Assembly: GCA_022651385.1 (NCBI GenBank)
Contig: JALCQR010000002.1
Location: 1-64,000 of the forward strand
Length of the DNA stretch: 64,000 nt
Source: Clostridia bacterium
GTDB lineage: Bacteria; Bacillota; Clostridia; Lachnospirales; Anaerotignaceae
Direction of reading: 5' to 3'
The notes below the pieces were generated by a model, which was given only the letters and a program-made list of their open reading frames with translations, was not told the origin of the DNA and searched no databases. The position numbers were made by a program, and so were the translations under genes. Shown in pieces: positions 43,399-52,956 of this stretch. The stretch's first letter is position 1. The number at the start of each line of letters is the position of its first letter.

Positions 43399-44481
43399 TT
43401 AAGTTGTCACGTCATTTTCTAATTCTATACAGTTACTGGTTTTGTCCCATAAAACATTAAGCTGAGACATTTCCGCAATATCTCTTATGCTGTAGTAATT
43501 TTTACCGCCTATACTATATGCATTTATAAGCATTTTTTGATTTCCGTATAAAGCCAACACAACTTTTGCAGCTGTATTTATGCTGTTTGTACCTTCTGTG
43601 TAAAGCTTTTTATAATCCGAATCACTTGGTGTGTCAGATGTATTTATTCTTATACAGTCACCAGCATTATTTGTATCATCACAATCATATGAGAATGATA
43701 TTCCTGCCAATTCAAATATTTTTTCAATATCGCTTATTTTAAAATAATTGCATCCGTTTATGTTATAACAGCCTAAATAAAACATATTGCCGTTTATTTT
43801 CATTCCGGCAAAGTCAATCACCGTGTCCGGCTTAGGAGCATAATTTTCATCAACGTCGTCTTTGCTGTCTATGCTGCCTTTAATATACGGGTTTGACAAA
43901 TCAGGGTCCGTCGGGTCCCATCCCCGTTTTTCGGTATCATTTACATCTATTTTATACGCTGCCGGCTTAGGCAGAGGGCCAGGCTTGTCGCTGTCTATTA
44001 TATTTACAGTTGTACCAGAAGGGCAATTATCATATATCCATTTTGCATCTCTTACGCAAAGCCTTATACAGCCCATTGAGGCCGATGTTCCAAGCTTATT
44101 ATACTCTTCATACTCCAAATCATTTTTGTTCATTGTATTGTATGGCACAGAGTGGAAAAGTATATGCCCTGTTATTCTTGTGGCATACTGCCCGTAAACA
44201 TTGCCAAACAGCTCTCTCCATCTATATTTATCAGACGTTTTAAAGGTGCCCAAAGGCGTATCTTTTCCCGCAGAACATACAAAAGCCCTATTTGGAATGG
44301 TATATTCACCGTTTTTGTCCAGCTCATATACCGTAACAACATTTTGGTTTATATTTACATCTAAACTGTATTTATATATGTTTTTCTCTTTTGCATAAAT
44401 ATTGGATGCCGATGCAGAAACATTGGATGCAGAAAAAATAATACAGCATAAAGCTAATAGGGCTTTACGTTTTTTTATCAT
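43399..44481 (-). CDS. Secreted L,D-transpeptidase (YkuD) with stalk repeats
   Basis: The 360-residue protein starts with a signal peptide (KKRKALLALCCIIFSASNVSA). A YkuD catalytic domain (about 45-185) holds HILFHSVPYN and the active-site cysteine in GTSASMGCIRLCVRDAKWIY. The C-terminal half has two weak copper-amine-oxidase-like stalk units (GNMFYLGCYNINGCNYFKIS and YSIGGKNYYSIRDIAE). It probably makes 3-3 crosslinks in, or attaches proteins to, peptidoglycan. ATG at 44481 follows GGAGGTTAAA; the 27 codons upstream lack a site and overlap the YgjV gene end. Confidence 0.85.
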   Translation of the reverse strand: MIKKRKALLALCCIIFSASNVSASASNIYAKEKNIYKYSLDVNINQNVVTVYELDKNGEYTIPNRAFVCSAGKDTPLGTFKTSDKYRWRELFGNVYGQYATRITGHILFHSVPYNTMNKNDLEYEEYNKLGTSASMGCIRLCVRDAKWIYDNCPSGTTVNIIDSDKPGPLPKPAAYKIDVNDTEKRGWDPTDPDLSNPYIKGSIDSKDDVDENYAPKPDTVIDFAGMKINGNMFYLGCYNINGCNYFKISDIEKIFELAGISFSYDCDDTNNAGDCIRINTSDTPSDSDYKKLYTEGTNSINTAAKVVLALYGNQKMLINAYSIGGKNYYSIRDIAEMSQLNVLWDKTSNCIELENDVTT

Positions 44482-44515
44482 TTTAACCTCCATGTTATAA
44501 TTATAGTTTTTAATT

Positions 44516-45049
44516 TTATATTTTCCCCCCTGCGGTTGAACGAGCCAAAACCTTCTCATCATTATTCATTTTTATTAAAGACACAATAACACAAATAAAA
44601 TTAATAACTCCCGTAACCCCTGTTGAAATATCAAATATCGCAAACGAATATACAAACCACATAAAAACATTTGCCGCAATACTGTATTTTGTGCCTTTTA
44701 TACCTTTAATAGTATAACTGCAAACAGTATACTGAACTGTTGCTATTACCGGTATAAGGCCTATAAATCCCCTATTATTTGCAGCCACTCCCGCTATCAC
44801 AACAAGAGCTGTAAAAACAATCATGACCGGAAACGTATATTTTTCCCTTGCAACAGTTAAATTTCTCACAGCACTTATAGCAAGAGTGGTTATGCCTGCA
44901 TATGCACCGAAAAAGTATGACGCCACGGCAAGAACAGAACATTCAACAAACTGATAATAAAACACATTGTCACGTTTCTTTGTCCAGCAGCTTGCCAAAG
45001 TAAAAAGCGCAGCAATAAAAGAAAGTATGTTGCCTATAATTAAAAACAT
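44516..45049 (-). CDS. YgjV-family inner membrane protein
   Basis: The 177-residue hydrophobic protein matches the Imp-YgjV family (PF10688): NILSFIAALFTLASCWTK and FGAYAGITTLAISAVRNL with five to six helices, and a charged C-terminal end. Function unknown. GAGAGGGTATT precedes the ATG. It lies between the transpeptidase and a stalk protein on the same strand with short gaps of 34 and 15 bp, suggesting an operon. Confidence 0.78.
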   Translation of the reverse strand: MFLIIGNILSFIAALFTLASCWTKKRDNVFYYQFVECSVLAVASYFFGAYAGITTLAISAVRNLTVAREKYTFPVMIVFTALVVIAGVAANNRGFIGLIPVIATVQYTVCSYTIKGIKGTKYSIAANVFMWFVYSFAIFDISTGVTGVINFICVIVSLIKMNNDEKVLARSTAGGKI

Positions 45050-45064
45050 AATACCCTCTCCAAA

Positions 45065-45883
45065 TTAATCGGAAACTACATCTTTTTCATTTCCCATTTC
45101 ATCATATACTTTCATTGTGTATTCTCCTGTATTGTCATCATATGTGCCGTCAAAAACCTTTGTTCCGTCTGTTTTTACAAACATAATATCATGAGGCAGA
45201 AGCGTTTCGCCGTCTGTATCGAGTTCATATTCAGTGAAAACGTAATATCCTTCTTTGCTAAAGCTTATTGTCTTTTCATATCCGAATACATATTTGCGTC
45301 CGGTGTCATAATCTTCGCTTCCAAATATTTCTATAAGCATATCTGTCGCATCATCTGTTGTAAAGCTTGGATTTTCATCATTTAAGGTTTCATCGTTGTT
45401 ATTACCTTTAGATTTTATATTTATAGTTGATGTGCTGCTGTCCCAATTAACATCATATCCAAAAGCCTCTGCCAAATATCTTATTGGAGCATATGTACGT
45501 CCGTCTTTAATTACTGCACTTGTATCCATTTTCAGGTTTTCTTCGTTTTCATTGCCGTTGGAATCGAAATTATTAATACTGTAATCCTTGCTTCCGATTA
45601 TAAAAGTCACCTTTTTAAAGCTTCCACTTGCAGGCTGCGTAAATGTAACCGCTTTTAAGCTGTCGTTCCAGCTTACGTCATCATCCGAAAGTCCCAAAGC
45701 ATAAGCGGCACTTCTCAAAGGCATCATAGTCCTTGAATTAGAGTCAATAAACAGCTCCCCAAGTTCAGTATCAAACTTAGCCTGATTTCCGTCAACACTT
45801 AAATTTATAGTTCCGGCAGCAACACTCACGCTTATTGCAGCCGAAATTAAAACTGCTGTTACACCCAAAAATTTCTTTTTCAT
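45065..45883 (-). CDS. Secreted copper-amine-oxidase-like stalk-domain protein
   Basis: The 272-residue protein has a signal peptide (KKKFLGVTAVLISAAISVSVAAG) followed by a full stalk domain (PF07833, about 30-155) with the paired motifs RTMMPLRSAAYALGLSDDDV and RTYAPIRYLAEAFGYDVNWD. An acidic C-terminal region of about 110 residues (YDDNTGEYTMKVYDEMGNE) follows. It probably acts at the cell surface. Between the two parts lies an Asn/Asp-rich linker. AAGGACTTGCT is a modest ribosome site. It is encoded next to the L,D-transpeptidase, which also has stalk units. Confidence 0.82.
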   Translation of the reverse strand: MKKKFLGVTAVLISAAISVSVAAGTINLSVDGNQAKFDTELGELFIDSNSRTMMPLRSAAYALGLSDDDVSWNDSLKAVTFTQPASGSFKKVTFIIGSKDYSINNFDSNGNENEENLKMDTSAVIKDGRTYAPIRYLAEAFGYDVNWDSSTSTINIKSKGNNNDETLNDENPSFTTDDATDMLIEIFGSEDYDTGRKYVFGYEKTISFSKEGYYVFTEYELDTDGETLLPHDIMFVKTDGTKVFDGTYDDNTGEYTMKVYDEMGNEKDVVSD

Positions 45884-45905
45884 AGCAAGTCCTTCTCTCT
45901 AAAAA

Positions 45906-46337
45906 TCAGCAGTACCTTTCAACATCTGCTTTTATAAACTCACATACTGTTTCAACGGCATCATCAATAAGTTTTGGCAAAGCATCAATTGCAACCCCAA
46001 CAACGTTAAGACCGCATCTTTTAATAGGTATCAGCACTTTTTCAGCATTGCTTTCGCTAATAGCCTGTGCCATTTTTGATGTAAGCTCGCCGTACATAGC
46101 ATTTGATGAAATTATGCCTATGCTTCCCACAATTATATTTGCCTTCCTTGAATTGACCACAACAGCGTTTTCTCCTGTAGCAGCGGCAGTAGCACCTGAC
46201 TTCATCATGTTTGCCGTTGCAGTAGAGTTTGTGCCCACAGCAATTATTTTATCAGTAGGTCTTATACGCCCCTTTAACTTTTCAATAATGGATTTTCCAA
46301 TACCCCCGCCTTGTCCGTCAACTATCATTATAACCAT
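45906..46337 (-). CDS. DUF3842 family protein
   Basis: The 143-residue protein has a Rossmann-like N-terminus (IMIVDGQGGGIGKSIIEKL) and GSIGIISSNAMYGELT, as in DUF3842 proteins, which are common in Clostridia and uncharacterised. The glycine-rich loop suggests nucleotide binding. GGAGGTAAAAAC precedes the ATG. The start overlaps the end of the phosphoesterase gene by 10 nt, so the two are coupled. Confidence 0.82.
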   Translation of the reverse strand: MVIMIVDGQGGGIGKSIIEKLKGRIRPTDKIIAVGTNSTATANMMKSGATAAATGENAVVVNSRKANIIVGSIGIISSNAMYGELTSKMAQAISESNAEKVLIPIKRCGLNVVGVAIDALPKLIDDAVETVCEFIKADVERYC

Positions 46338-47041
46338 GTTTTTACCTCCGAATCATAAATTTTAATAGGCTTAAAATCAATATAATCAGCCGATACAAGA
46401 CTGTATGATATACCGTTTTTCATGCCTTCATATATATTTTTAAAGTTCTCTTTACCATGTATATGTCCGTAAACAGCTTTTTTAACTTTATATTCCTCAA
46501 GTATGTTTGAAAATTCCGTTTCACATCCGTTTGCCAATATTGGAAAATGCGACATAAAAACAATATTTTCTATATTTTGTCTTTTAGCACAATCAAGCGA
46601 CAGCCTGTATCTTATAAGCTCACGCTCGAAAATTTTTCTGTCTGTGTTTTCATCAAAGCTTTCATCAATAGGCGTTTTCCATCCCCTTGAGCCGCATACG
46701 GCAATATTTTCAATAACAAACATATCGTTTTGAATAAAATTCAAGTCTTTAAACCTTGACCTTACCTTTGATACAGAATCCCACCAATAGTCGTGATTGC
46801 CTCTTAAAAGCACTTTTCTGCCGTTAAGATTTGATATAAAATCACAGTCTATCTCGGCATCCTTAATGTTCATTGCCCATGATATGTCTCCGGGAATTAG
46901 CACTAAGTCACAGCTTTTTACAACACTGTTCCAGTTTTTCTGTATTTTTAAATGGTGATTTTTCCATTCGGCACCGAATATATCCATACTCTTATTTTGG
47001 CCCAAACTAAGATGAAGGTCCGAAAGTGCATATATGTCCAT
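46328..47041 (-). CDS. Metallophosphoesterase
   Basis: The 237-residue calcineurin-like phosphoesterase has the metal motifs in order: DLHLS (residues 7-11), GDIS (near 51-54), GNHDYWWD (about 80-87), SHFPI and GHIHG. Substrate unknown. ATG at 47041 (MDIYALSDLHLS) is 1 nt past the stop of the alarmone synthetase gene, with GGGGGTAAA as ribosome site inside that gene's end. Coupled translation with a small alarmone synthetase could hint at nucleotide substrates, but this is only context. Confidence 0.9.
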   Translation of the reverse strand: MDIYALSDLHLSLGQNKSMDIFGAEWKNHHLKIQKNWNSVVKSCDLVLIPGDISWAMNIKDAEIDCDFISNLNGRKVLLRGNHDYWWDSVSKVRSRFKDLNFIQNDMFVIENIAVCGSRGWKTPIDESFDENTDRKIFERELIRYRLSLDCAKRQNIENIVFMSHFPILANGCETEFSNILEEYKVKKAVYGHIHGKENFKNIYEGMKNGISYSLVSADYIDFKPIKIYDSEVKTWL

Positions 47042-47042
47042 T

Positions 47043-47840
47043 TTACCCCCTGTAGCTTTCCGCCATTTTATCCAGCATATCGCTGAATTTTTTAAGTTCG
47101 TCAATATCGCCTTTGTTCCAAAGCTCAACAAACTGGGTATTTATCTTGTCCATTTCTGAAAGCTTAAGATTAAAATACATGTTTTGTATATTATCTATAA
47201 TGTTTGAAGTAAGGTTATCCATACGCTTATTTACTCTTTGAGCATACATTATCTCATTTCGTATGGTACTCATTTCATTGTCCAAATTAAAAGCCGCTTC
47301 AGCACAGTTTTTTAGTCTTTGCTTAATTTCTTCTGGCATATGTCCTTTATATTTATAATTAAGCGTATGTTCGGTAACCGCCCAGAAGTTCATGGCCATT
47401 GTTCTTATTTGTATTTCGGCAAGCACTTCTTTATAACCCATAACAGAGCTTACAGGATATTTAATTATAATATGGTAACTTCTGTAGCCGCTTGGCTTAG
47501 TATTGGTTATGTAATCACGTTCTTCCACTATTGTGAAATCATATCCGTCATGCCTTCTTATAAGAGAAATTGCCTTTTGTATGTCTTCTGAAAACTGGCA
47601 TATGATTCTTACTCCGGCTATATCCTCAATATCTTCCTCAATTCTGTCAAGGGGTATACCCTTTTTCTTTGCTTTGCCAAGTATGCTTGATGGTTCTTTT
47701 ACTCTGCCGCTTATTGATTCTATGGGACAATAAAGCCCCAGTTTCTTATACTCTGACTTCATATACTCGAATTTAAGTTTAAGTTCGGCCACAGCTTGTT
47801 CATATGGACAAAGCATTTCTTTCCAGTTGAGTATATCCAT
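47043..47840 (-). CDS. Small alarmone synthetase (RelA/SpoT synthetase domain only)
   Basis: The 265-residue protein is of the YjbM/YwaC (RelQ/RelP) kind, making (p)ppGpp from ATP and GDP/GTP. The synthetase domain (about 40-180) shows GRVKEPSSILGKAKKKG, DIAGVRIIC, GYRSYHIIIKYP, EIQIRTMAMNFWAVTEH and a helical C-terminus for oligomerisation. No hydrolase, TGS or ACT domain is present. ATG at 47840 follows GGAGGG at about 9 nt; the ORF is open eight codons further but that overlaps the site. It heads the group running through the phosphoesterase, DUF3842, stalk, YgjV and YkuD genes. Confidence 0.9.
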   Translation of the reverse strand: MDILNWKEMLCPYEQAVAELKLKFEYMKSEYKKLGLYCPIESISGRVKEPSSILGKAKKKGIPLDRIEEDIEDIAGVRIICQFSEDIQKAISLIRRHDGYDFTIVEERDYITNTKPSGYRSYHIIIKYPVSSVMGYKEVLAEIQIRTMAMNFWAVTEHTLNYKYKGHMPEEIKQRLKNCAEAAFNLDNEMSTIRNEIMYAQRVNKRMDNLTSNIIDNIQNMYFNLKLSEMDKINTQFVELWNKGDIDELKKFSDMLDKMAESYRG

Positions 47841-48133
47841 ACATCGACTCCCTCCTTCTTGCACGTATTTATTTTACTATTTATTTCGGACTTTATCAAC
47901 ATTATAAAACATTCATTCGGTAATATTTACAAATATTTAATATTATGCTTTTTAATCTGCAAAACCAAAAACCGCTTACAGACCAGTAAAATTTAAGTTA
48001 TAATAAAAAACAATATGATTTTAACCAAAATTTCCAAAAAAAAGACTATATTATTGTATTTTACTATAGCATAATGCAAAGGATTACTATATAATGAAGA
48101 ATTATAATGATTTTTAGAGGAGGAACTATACAT

Positions 48134-49312
48134 ATGCCAAAACTCAGCAACAGAACCGATACCTTTTCGGAATCCATGATACGAAAAATGACAAGAATTT
48201 CTATAGATAACGATGCCATAAATCTATCTCAGGGTTTTCCAGACTTTAATCCGCCTAAAAAACTTCTCGACAGAATGGCAGAGGTAACGTACGAAAATCA
48301 TCATCAATATGAAGTTACATGGGGCTCGCAGGCATTAAGAGAAGCTCTTGCCAAAAAACACGAACATTTTTCAGGCCAGAAGGTTGATCCTGATAAAAAC
48401 ATAGTTGTAACATGCGGCAGCACAGAGGCAATGATGGCAACAATGCTTACTGTATGCAATCCAGGCGACAAAGTAATAGTATTTTCACCGTTTTATGAAA
48501 ATTACAGCGCCGATGCCATACTTTCAAGTGCAATACCTATATTTGTGCCTTTAAACCCTCCTGAATTCACATTTGACGCCGACGTGCTTGAGGACGCATT
48601 TAAACAAGGACCTAAGGCGATAATAGTATGCAATCCGTCAAATCCAAGCGGAAGAGTATTTACATATGACGAACTGCGCATAATAGCCGGCCTTGCCAAA
48701 AAATATGACACATTTATAATAACAGACGAAGTTTACGAGCATATAGTCTATGCTCCATACAAACACGTTTATATGTCAGCTATGGAAGATATATCTGACA
48801 GGGTGATTTTGTGCAATTCCCTTTCAAAAACTTATTCCATTACCGGCTGGAGAATTGGATATATAATAGCCAACGATGAAGTTATCGACCACGCAAAGAA
48901 GGTACATGATTTCCTTACAGTTGGAACAGCCGCGCCTTTGCAGGAAGCAGTTGTAACAGCGCTTAAATTTGACGACAGTTATTATAAAGAACTCCTTGAT
49001 ATTTATACTGAAAAGAAAAATATATTTATAAACGGAATGAAAGAACTTGGGTTCGAATACACAGATCCTCAGGGCGCATATTATGTAATGGTCAATGTAG
49101 CAAAATACGGCGTAACGGATGATATAAAATTCTGCGAATGGATGGCAAGGGAAGTCGGCGTAGGTGCCGTTCCCGGCTCAAGTTTCTTTAGAGAGAACAT
49201 AAACAATTATGTACGCTTCCATTTTGCTAAAAACAGCAATACTCTTTACGAGGCTTTAAACCGTCTCTCAACACTTGATAAAAAAGCAACAGCCGCAAAA
49301 GGCCAGTTTTAA
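48134..49312 (+). CDS. PLP-dependent aminotransferase, class I/II
   Basis: The 392-residue fold-type I enzyme is of the aspartate aminotransferase/kynurenine aminotransferase group (MalY/PatA neighbours). INLSQGFPDFNPP, CNPSNPSGRVF (about 166-176), ITDEVYEH and the Schiff-base lysine in SLSKTYSITGWRIGY (near 232) are present. The amino-acid substrate is unknown. ATG at 48134 follows AGAGGAGGAACTATACAT; an upstream ATG at 48107 has no ribosome site. The 293-bp region before it is AT-rich and shows no gene. Confidence 0.9.
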   Translation: MPKLSNRTDTFSESMIRKMTRISIDNDAINLSQGFPDFNPPKKLLDRMAEVTYENHHQYEVTWGSQALREALAKKHEHFSGQKVDPDKNIVVTCGSTEAMMATMLTVCNPGDKVIVFSPFYENYSADAILSSAIPIFVPLNPPEFTFDADVLEDAFKQGPKAIIVCNPSNPSGRVFTYDELRIIAGLAKKYDTFIITDEVYEHIVYAPYKHVYMSAMEDISDRVILCNSLSKTYSITGWRIGYIIANDEVIDHAKKVHDFLTVGTAAPLQEAVVTALKFDDSYYKELLDIYTEKKNIFINGMKELGFEYTDPQGAYYVMVNVAKYGVTDDIKFCEWMAREVGVGAVPGSSFFRENINNYVRFHFAKNSNTLYEALNRLSTLDKKATAAKGQF

Positions 49313-49335
49313 TTAAAATTAATAAATTAAAAAAG

Positions 49336-49369
49336 CCGCAGTTCTCATTTGCCATTATGAAAACTGCGG
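49336..49369. terminator. Bidirectional terminator
   Basis: CCGCAGTT-C-TCAT pairs with ATGA-A-AACTGCGG. The minus strand continues CTTTTTTAATTT, serving the convergent winged-helix gene; the plus-strand tail is weaker. Confidence 0.8.
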
Positions 49370-49407
49370 TATATTTTATTGCGGGAAAAACCCGCTTGAG
49401 GAAGGCG

Positions 49408-49824
49408 TTATCCAACTCTGTAGCCGGAACCCCAAACAGCTTTTATGTAGTGCGGTCTTTTGGGGTCTGCTTCAATCTTTTTCCTTATTCTTCTAATATG
49501 TACTGCAACGGTGTTGTCTTCCATGCCGAGTGCTTTCATATTCCAAATATTACTGTAAATTTCCTCGGCTGAAAGAACTTTTCCCTGATTTTTTATAAGT
49601 ATGCTTAATATTCTGAATTCGGTAGGCGTAAGGCCGACATCTTTTCCGTTTAACCTCGCTGTTTTTTTCTCATCGTCTATCTCTAACCCGTCAAAACTAT
49701 ATACGCTTTTTTTGTTATATACCGGAATATCTGAGCGGGTACATATGAACCCATAATCTTCCAGACATTTTTTAAGCATTTCAAGTTTACGTGTGTCTTT
49801 TTCTTCAATAAGCAGATATGCCAT
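49408..49824 (-). CDS. Orphan winged-helix DNA-binding protein (OmpR/PhoB-type effector domain)
   Basis: The 138-residue protein has an OmpR/PhoB Trans_reg_C domain (about 45-138: YSFDGLEIDDEKKTARLNG, LTPTEFRILSILIKNQGKVL, DNTVAVHIRRIRKKIE, WGSGYRVG). Its N-terminal 40 residues (LIEEKDTRKLEMLKKCLEDYGF) look like only the first beta-alpha unit of a receiver domain; the phosphoacceptor aspartate is absent. No sensor kinase is nearby. It may act without phosphorylation, for example on the ABC operon that precedes it by 35 bp on the same strand. Confidence 0.8.
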   Translation of the reverse strand: MAYLLIEEKDTRKLEMLKKCLEDYGFICTRSDIPVYNKKSVYSFDGLEIDDEKKTARLNGKDVGLTPTEFRILSILIKNQGKVLSAEEIYSNIWNMKALGMEDNTVAVHIRRIRKKIEADPKRPHYIKAVWGSGYRVG

Positions 49825-49859
49825 ATCTCGCCACTCTCCTTCTTAAATATTTGCAACTT

Positions 49860-52079
49860 TTATCTTTCTGTTCCTGTGATTTCCTGTACAAATTCCGACC
49901 TACTTACAGTATTTTTACTCAGATTATCCGGCTGGCTATTATCGCTGTCATTCAAATGAAGATCCGTTTTTACAAAATCAGGTGTCTTTTTCTTTAACAA
50001 TAAACAGCTTACAGGCGCCTGTGACCATTTATATTTCCCATTATTTTTCAAAGTAACACTTGCATCACAGGAGTCATAAACCAATGTTCCGCATACATAC
50101 GCATATTGAGTAATATCCGAAGGCACGAGAGCATTACCTATCATATCAATGCTTTTTTCGTCATCATATGTTTTTTCAATTCCATCTCCGGAATATTTTT
50201 TAGCTATTTCACTATTCGTCGGTGTGTCTGTTTCATCATCATAATCATAATTATTAATCGTCATGCTTTCAATTTCTTCCGGCTTAATATATCCTTCTAT
50301 ATTTATTCCGGCATCTTTAAGCTTAGCTATTGTATTTGTATAGCTCTTATAAACTGGATAATCAAATACTCTTGACTCATATTTCGATAAATCGTACGTT
50401 AATTCTATATATCCCACAGGTATTTTTTCATAAACATCGTCAAATGTCATTGCTGTATAATCTTTTTTGTATGTATTAACAAAGTCGTTTACATTAACAT
50501 CTGCATTCTGCTGTGATACACCGTTTGAATAGCTTAAAGTCATATTATTAATACATTTGTCAATAATAGGCGAGTTTATATTGCTCATTGTTTCTTTATA
50601 ATCGCTGTTGGCAAATAGTTTGTTTAAAAGATCTGCATTTTGACCATAGTTAATATTAAATTGTCTGTATACTTTTTTGCCATTCTTAAATGTATAGCAA
50701 ACCTGAACTCTTGTACTATCAGTTTCGTTTAAATTCTTACTTTCATCAGAATTATTCTTTTCTTCCATGTTTTTTTGAGCAATATCTGTTATAACTTCAG
50801 TTTGTTTAACTTTCATTTCCTTAAACACTCTGTCGTTTTCATCTATGTAATTCCATTTATCATCAAAGCTTGAACCTGCATATGCGTTATTAAATGATAC
50901 AAATATGGCTGCATTATCAAGTTTGTCATTTTTAGGAACATATTTATCATACCCGAAAATATCTAAGCTGAATACGGCAAATATTGCTCCCGCAACTACA
51001 CCACAGTATATCAAAGAACGTTTGTCTTTAAATACGGCTCTTATATCAAACTCATAAATCATCTCAATTACGCAGTGGCAGAGAACCAAGCCAATTATTA
51101 AACCAAGTATCATAACAGGTTCGTCGTTTCCAGCATCTGAGCCTATACAGAAGCAAATCCCTACAAAAAGCGCTGCCGGAACCATTATCAAACGTTTTAT
51201 AATGCTCTTTGTTTTTGTAAAAGCCATTGCTTTCGAGCAGCTTTCCATAGGACGCTTCATATAAAGCAGGTATGCTATTACAAGAAATATTAAAGAAAGG
51301 ATAAAAAGTTGTAAAACCGACATTTTTATCTGGCTCAAAGTATATGACGCTGTATTTACATTATTTATTACTTTGCCTTCAATAGTTGTAATTATACCTA
51401 TAGGCGATATCCATGTTTTTAAAAATTTATCACTGCTGTAATGGCTGTATGTATTGAAAAATTTCTCGAAATATCCCAATAGAAGAAGCCTTATTCCGTT
51501 TTCATAAAACAGCAGTGTTCCTGCTCCCAGAACAGTTACAACAAAATTTCCTGTAAGCATAAGAGCTATAAGCACTACATTATATACTGAAAAATAGTAA
51601 ATGCAGTTTACACCAAATGACATTACCGCTATTTTTAACGCGCTGCTGTCATTTACGCCGAATGATTTTCCAATTATTAAGCAAATAACAAGGCATACGA
51701 CAAGAGGTATATAATACATTAATAAACCGTTTATGTATATTGTGGCAAATCTTCTGCTTTTAGAAACCGGCAGAGACAAATACATGTCAATTTTCTTTTT
51801 GCTGTACAGATATGAAAACCCGTGAATAGAAGCTATTGCCGCAAATATTGTTGCCACAACTACACTCCAAACAGGAAAACACATATATTCTCTGAATGCC
51901 TCATTCATCTGAATAATAATTTCCTTACCCTCATATCCGCTATAGAGTACTGACCTTAAAACAAGCGCCAAAAACAGCGGATAAAAAATTAAAAGCAAAA
52001 CCGCGAAAATAGCAATGTTCCAAGTACGTCTTTTATTATTTGCAGCAAGATCAGCCAAGAATGAGCTTTTTGATATCAT
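49860..52079 (-). CDS. ABC transporter permease (ABC-2 type) with large external domain
   Basis: The 739-residue membrane protein has about six helices in the N-terminal 340 residues, with the ABC-2-like SYLYSKKKIDMYLSLPVSKSRR, and another near 370. A long external or soluble part (about 385-739) rich in Asp, Asn and Lys follows. No substrate motif is evident. ATG at 52079 lies inside the ATPase gene (29-nt overlap) with GGAGGTGGCAGGAT upstream. Together with the upstream ATPase and YtrA-type repressor it forms a Ytr/antibiotic-stress type exporter operon. Confidence 0.82.
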   Translation of the reverse strand: MISKSSFLADLAANNKRRTWNIAIFAVLLLIFYPLFLALVLRSVLYSGYEGKEIIIQMNEAFREYMCFPVWSVVVATIFAAIASIHGFSYLYSKKKIDMYLSLPVSKSRRFATIYINGLLMYYIPLVVCLVICLIIGKSFGVNDSSALKIAVMSFGVNCIYYFSVYNVVLIALMLTGNFVVTVLGAGTLLFYENGIRLLLLGYFEKFFNTYSHYSSDKFLKTWISPIGIITTIEGKVINNVNTASYTLSQIKMSVLQLFILSLIFLVIAYLLYMKRPMESCSKAMAFTKTKSIIKRLIMVPAALFVGICFCIGSDAGNDEPVMILGLIIGLVLCHCVIEMIYEFDIRAVFKDKRSLIYCGVVAGAIFAVFSLDIFGYDKYVPKNDKLDNAAIFVSFNNAYAGSSFDDKWNYIDENDRVFKEMKVKQTEVITDIAQKNMEEKNNSDESKNLNETDSTRVQVCYTFKNGKKVYRQFNINYGQNADLLNKLFANSDYKETMSNINSPIIDKCINNMTLSYSNGVSQQNADVNVNDFVNTYKKDYTAMTFDDVYEKIPVGYIELTYDLSKYESRVFDYPVYKSYTNTIAKLKDAGINIEGYIKPEEIESMTINNYDYDDETDTPTNSEIAKKYSGDGIEKTYDDEKSIDMIGNALVPSDITQYAYVCGTLVYDSCDASVTLKNNGKYKWSQAPVSCLLLKKKTPDFVKTDLHLNDSDNSQPDNLSKNTVSRSEFVQEITGTER

Positions 52080-52956
52080 ATCCTGCCACCTCCGTTTCAC
52101 TTATAAATATCTCTTCAAGAGAAAGAGGAAGAACCTCAAAAAATACGGTAGAAGCACTTTCAAAAACACTCATTATGTCTTCTCTTGAACCTCTTACAGT
52201 GTAAGTATAAAGCGATCCCCTGTTTTCGGAAGTTGCTATATCAAGTTTTTGCTCAGTTTGTTTTCTGCTTTCCTCATCGCTGAACACGCATTGTACTTTT
52301 TGTATCCCGCATTTAAGATCCTCAAGATCTTTTGAAAGCAATACGCCGCCTTTATGTAAAAGACCTACATGGTCACATATATCTTCAAGTTCACGAAGAT
52401 TGTGACTTGCAATTATAGGCGTAAGCCCGCGTTTATCCATTTCGCTTGCGAATATGCTTTTTATTCCTTGTCTCATAACAGGGTCAAGACCGTCAAACGT
52501 TTCGTCGCAAAGCAGATATTTTGTATTAGAACATATGCCAAGAAGCAGCGCCAGCTGTTTTTTCATGCCCTTTGAATATGTGTTTATTTTTCGTCTTTCC
52601 TCAAGCCCAAAACGTTTTAAAAAATCAGCAAACATTGCTTTATCAAAATCTTTATATAATCTGCTGTAAAAAGCCGCCATATCCCTCGCATTGGCATTTG
52701 CGAAGAAATACGGTTCATCTGCAATAAAGAAAAATTTATTTTTTGCTTTATTGTTGTCGTAAACAGGTTCGCCGTCTATTGTAATAGTGCCCAAATCCGG
52801 TTTTAAAACCCCTGTCGTCATTCTCAGTACAGTGCTTTTCCCGGCACCATTTGTGCCTATAAGACCAAAAACACTGTCTTCTTTGATTTCAACGCTGACA
52901 TTGTCGACAGCTTTTATGTCATCAAAGGATTTACTGATATTTTTGATTTCTATCAT
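52051..52956 (-). CDS. ABC transporter ATP-binding protein
   Basis: The 301-residue ATPase has Walker A GTNGAGKST (about 34-42), Q-loop in FFIADEPYF, signature YSKGMKKQL, Walker B YLLCDETFDGLDP and the switch histidine in IIASHNLRELEDICD. It resembles YtrB/EcsA-type exporter ATPases. GGTGAGGAAGGCTT precedes the ATG, which overlaps the GntR stop by 4 nt. It is the motor for the adjacent permease. Confidence 0.93.
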   Translation of the reverse strand: MIEIKNISKSFDDIKAVDNVSVEIKEDSVFGLIGTNGAGKSTVLRMTTGVLKPDLGTITIDGEPVYDNNKAKNKFFFIADEPYFFANANARDMAAFYSRLYKDFDKAMFADFLKRFGLEERRKINTYSKGMKKQLALLLGICSNTKYLLCDETFDGLDPVMRQGIKSIFASEMDKRGLTPIIASHNLRELEDICDHVGLLHKGGVLLSKDLEDLKCGIQKVQCVFSDEESRKQTEQKLDIATSENRGSLYTYTVRGSREDIMSVFESASTVFFEVLPLSLEEIFISETEVAGYDIKKLILG

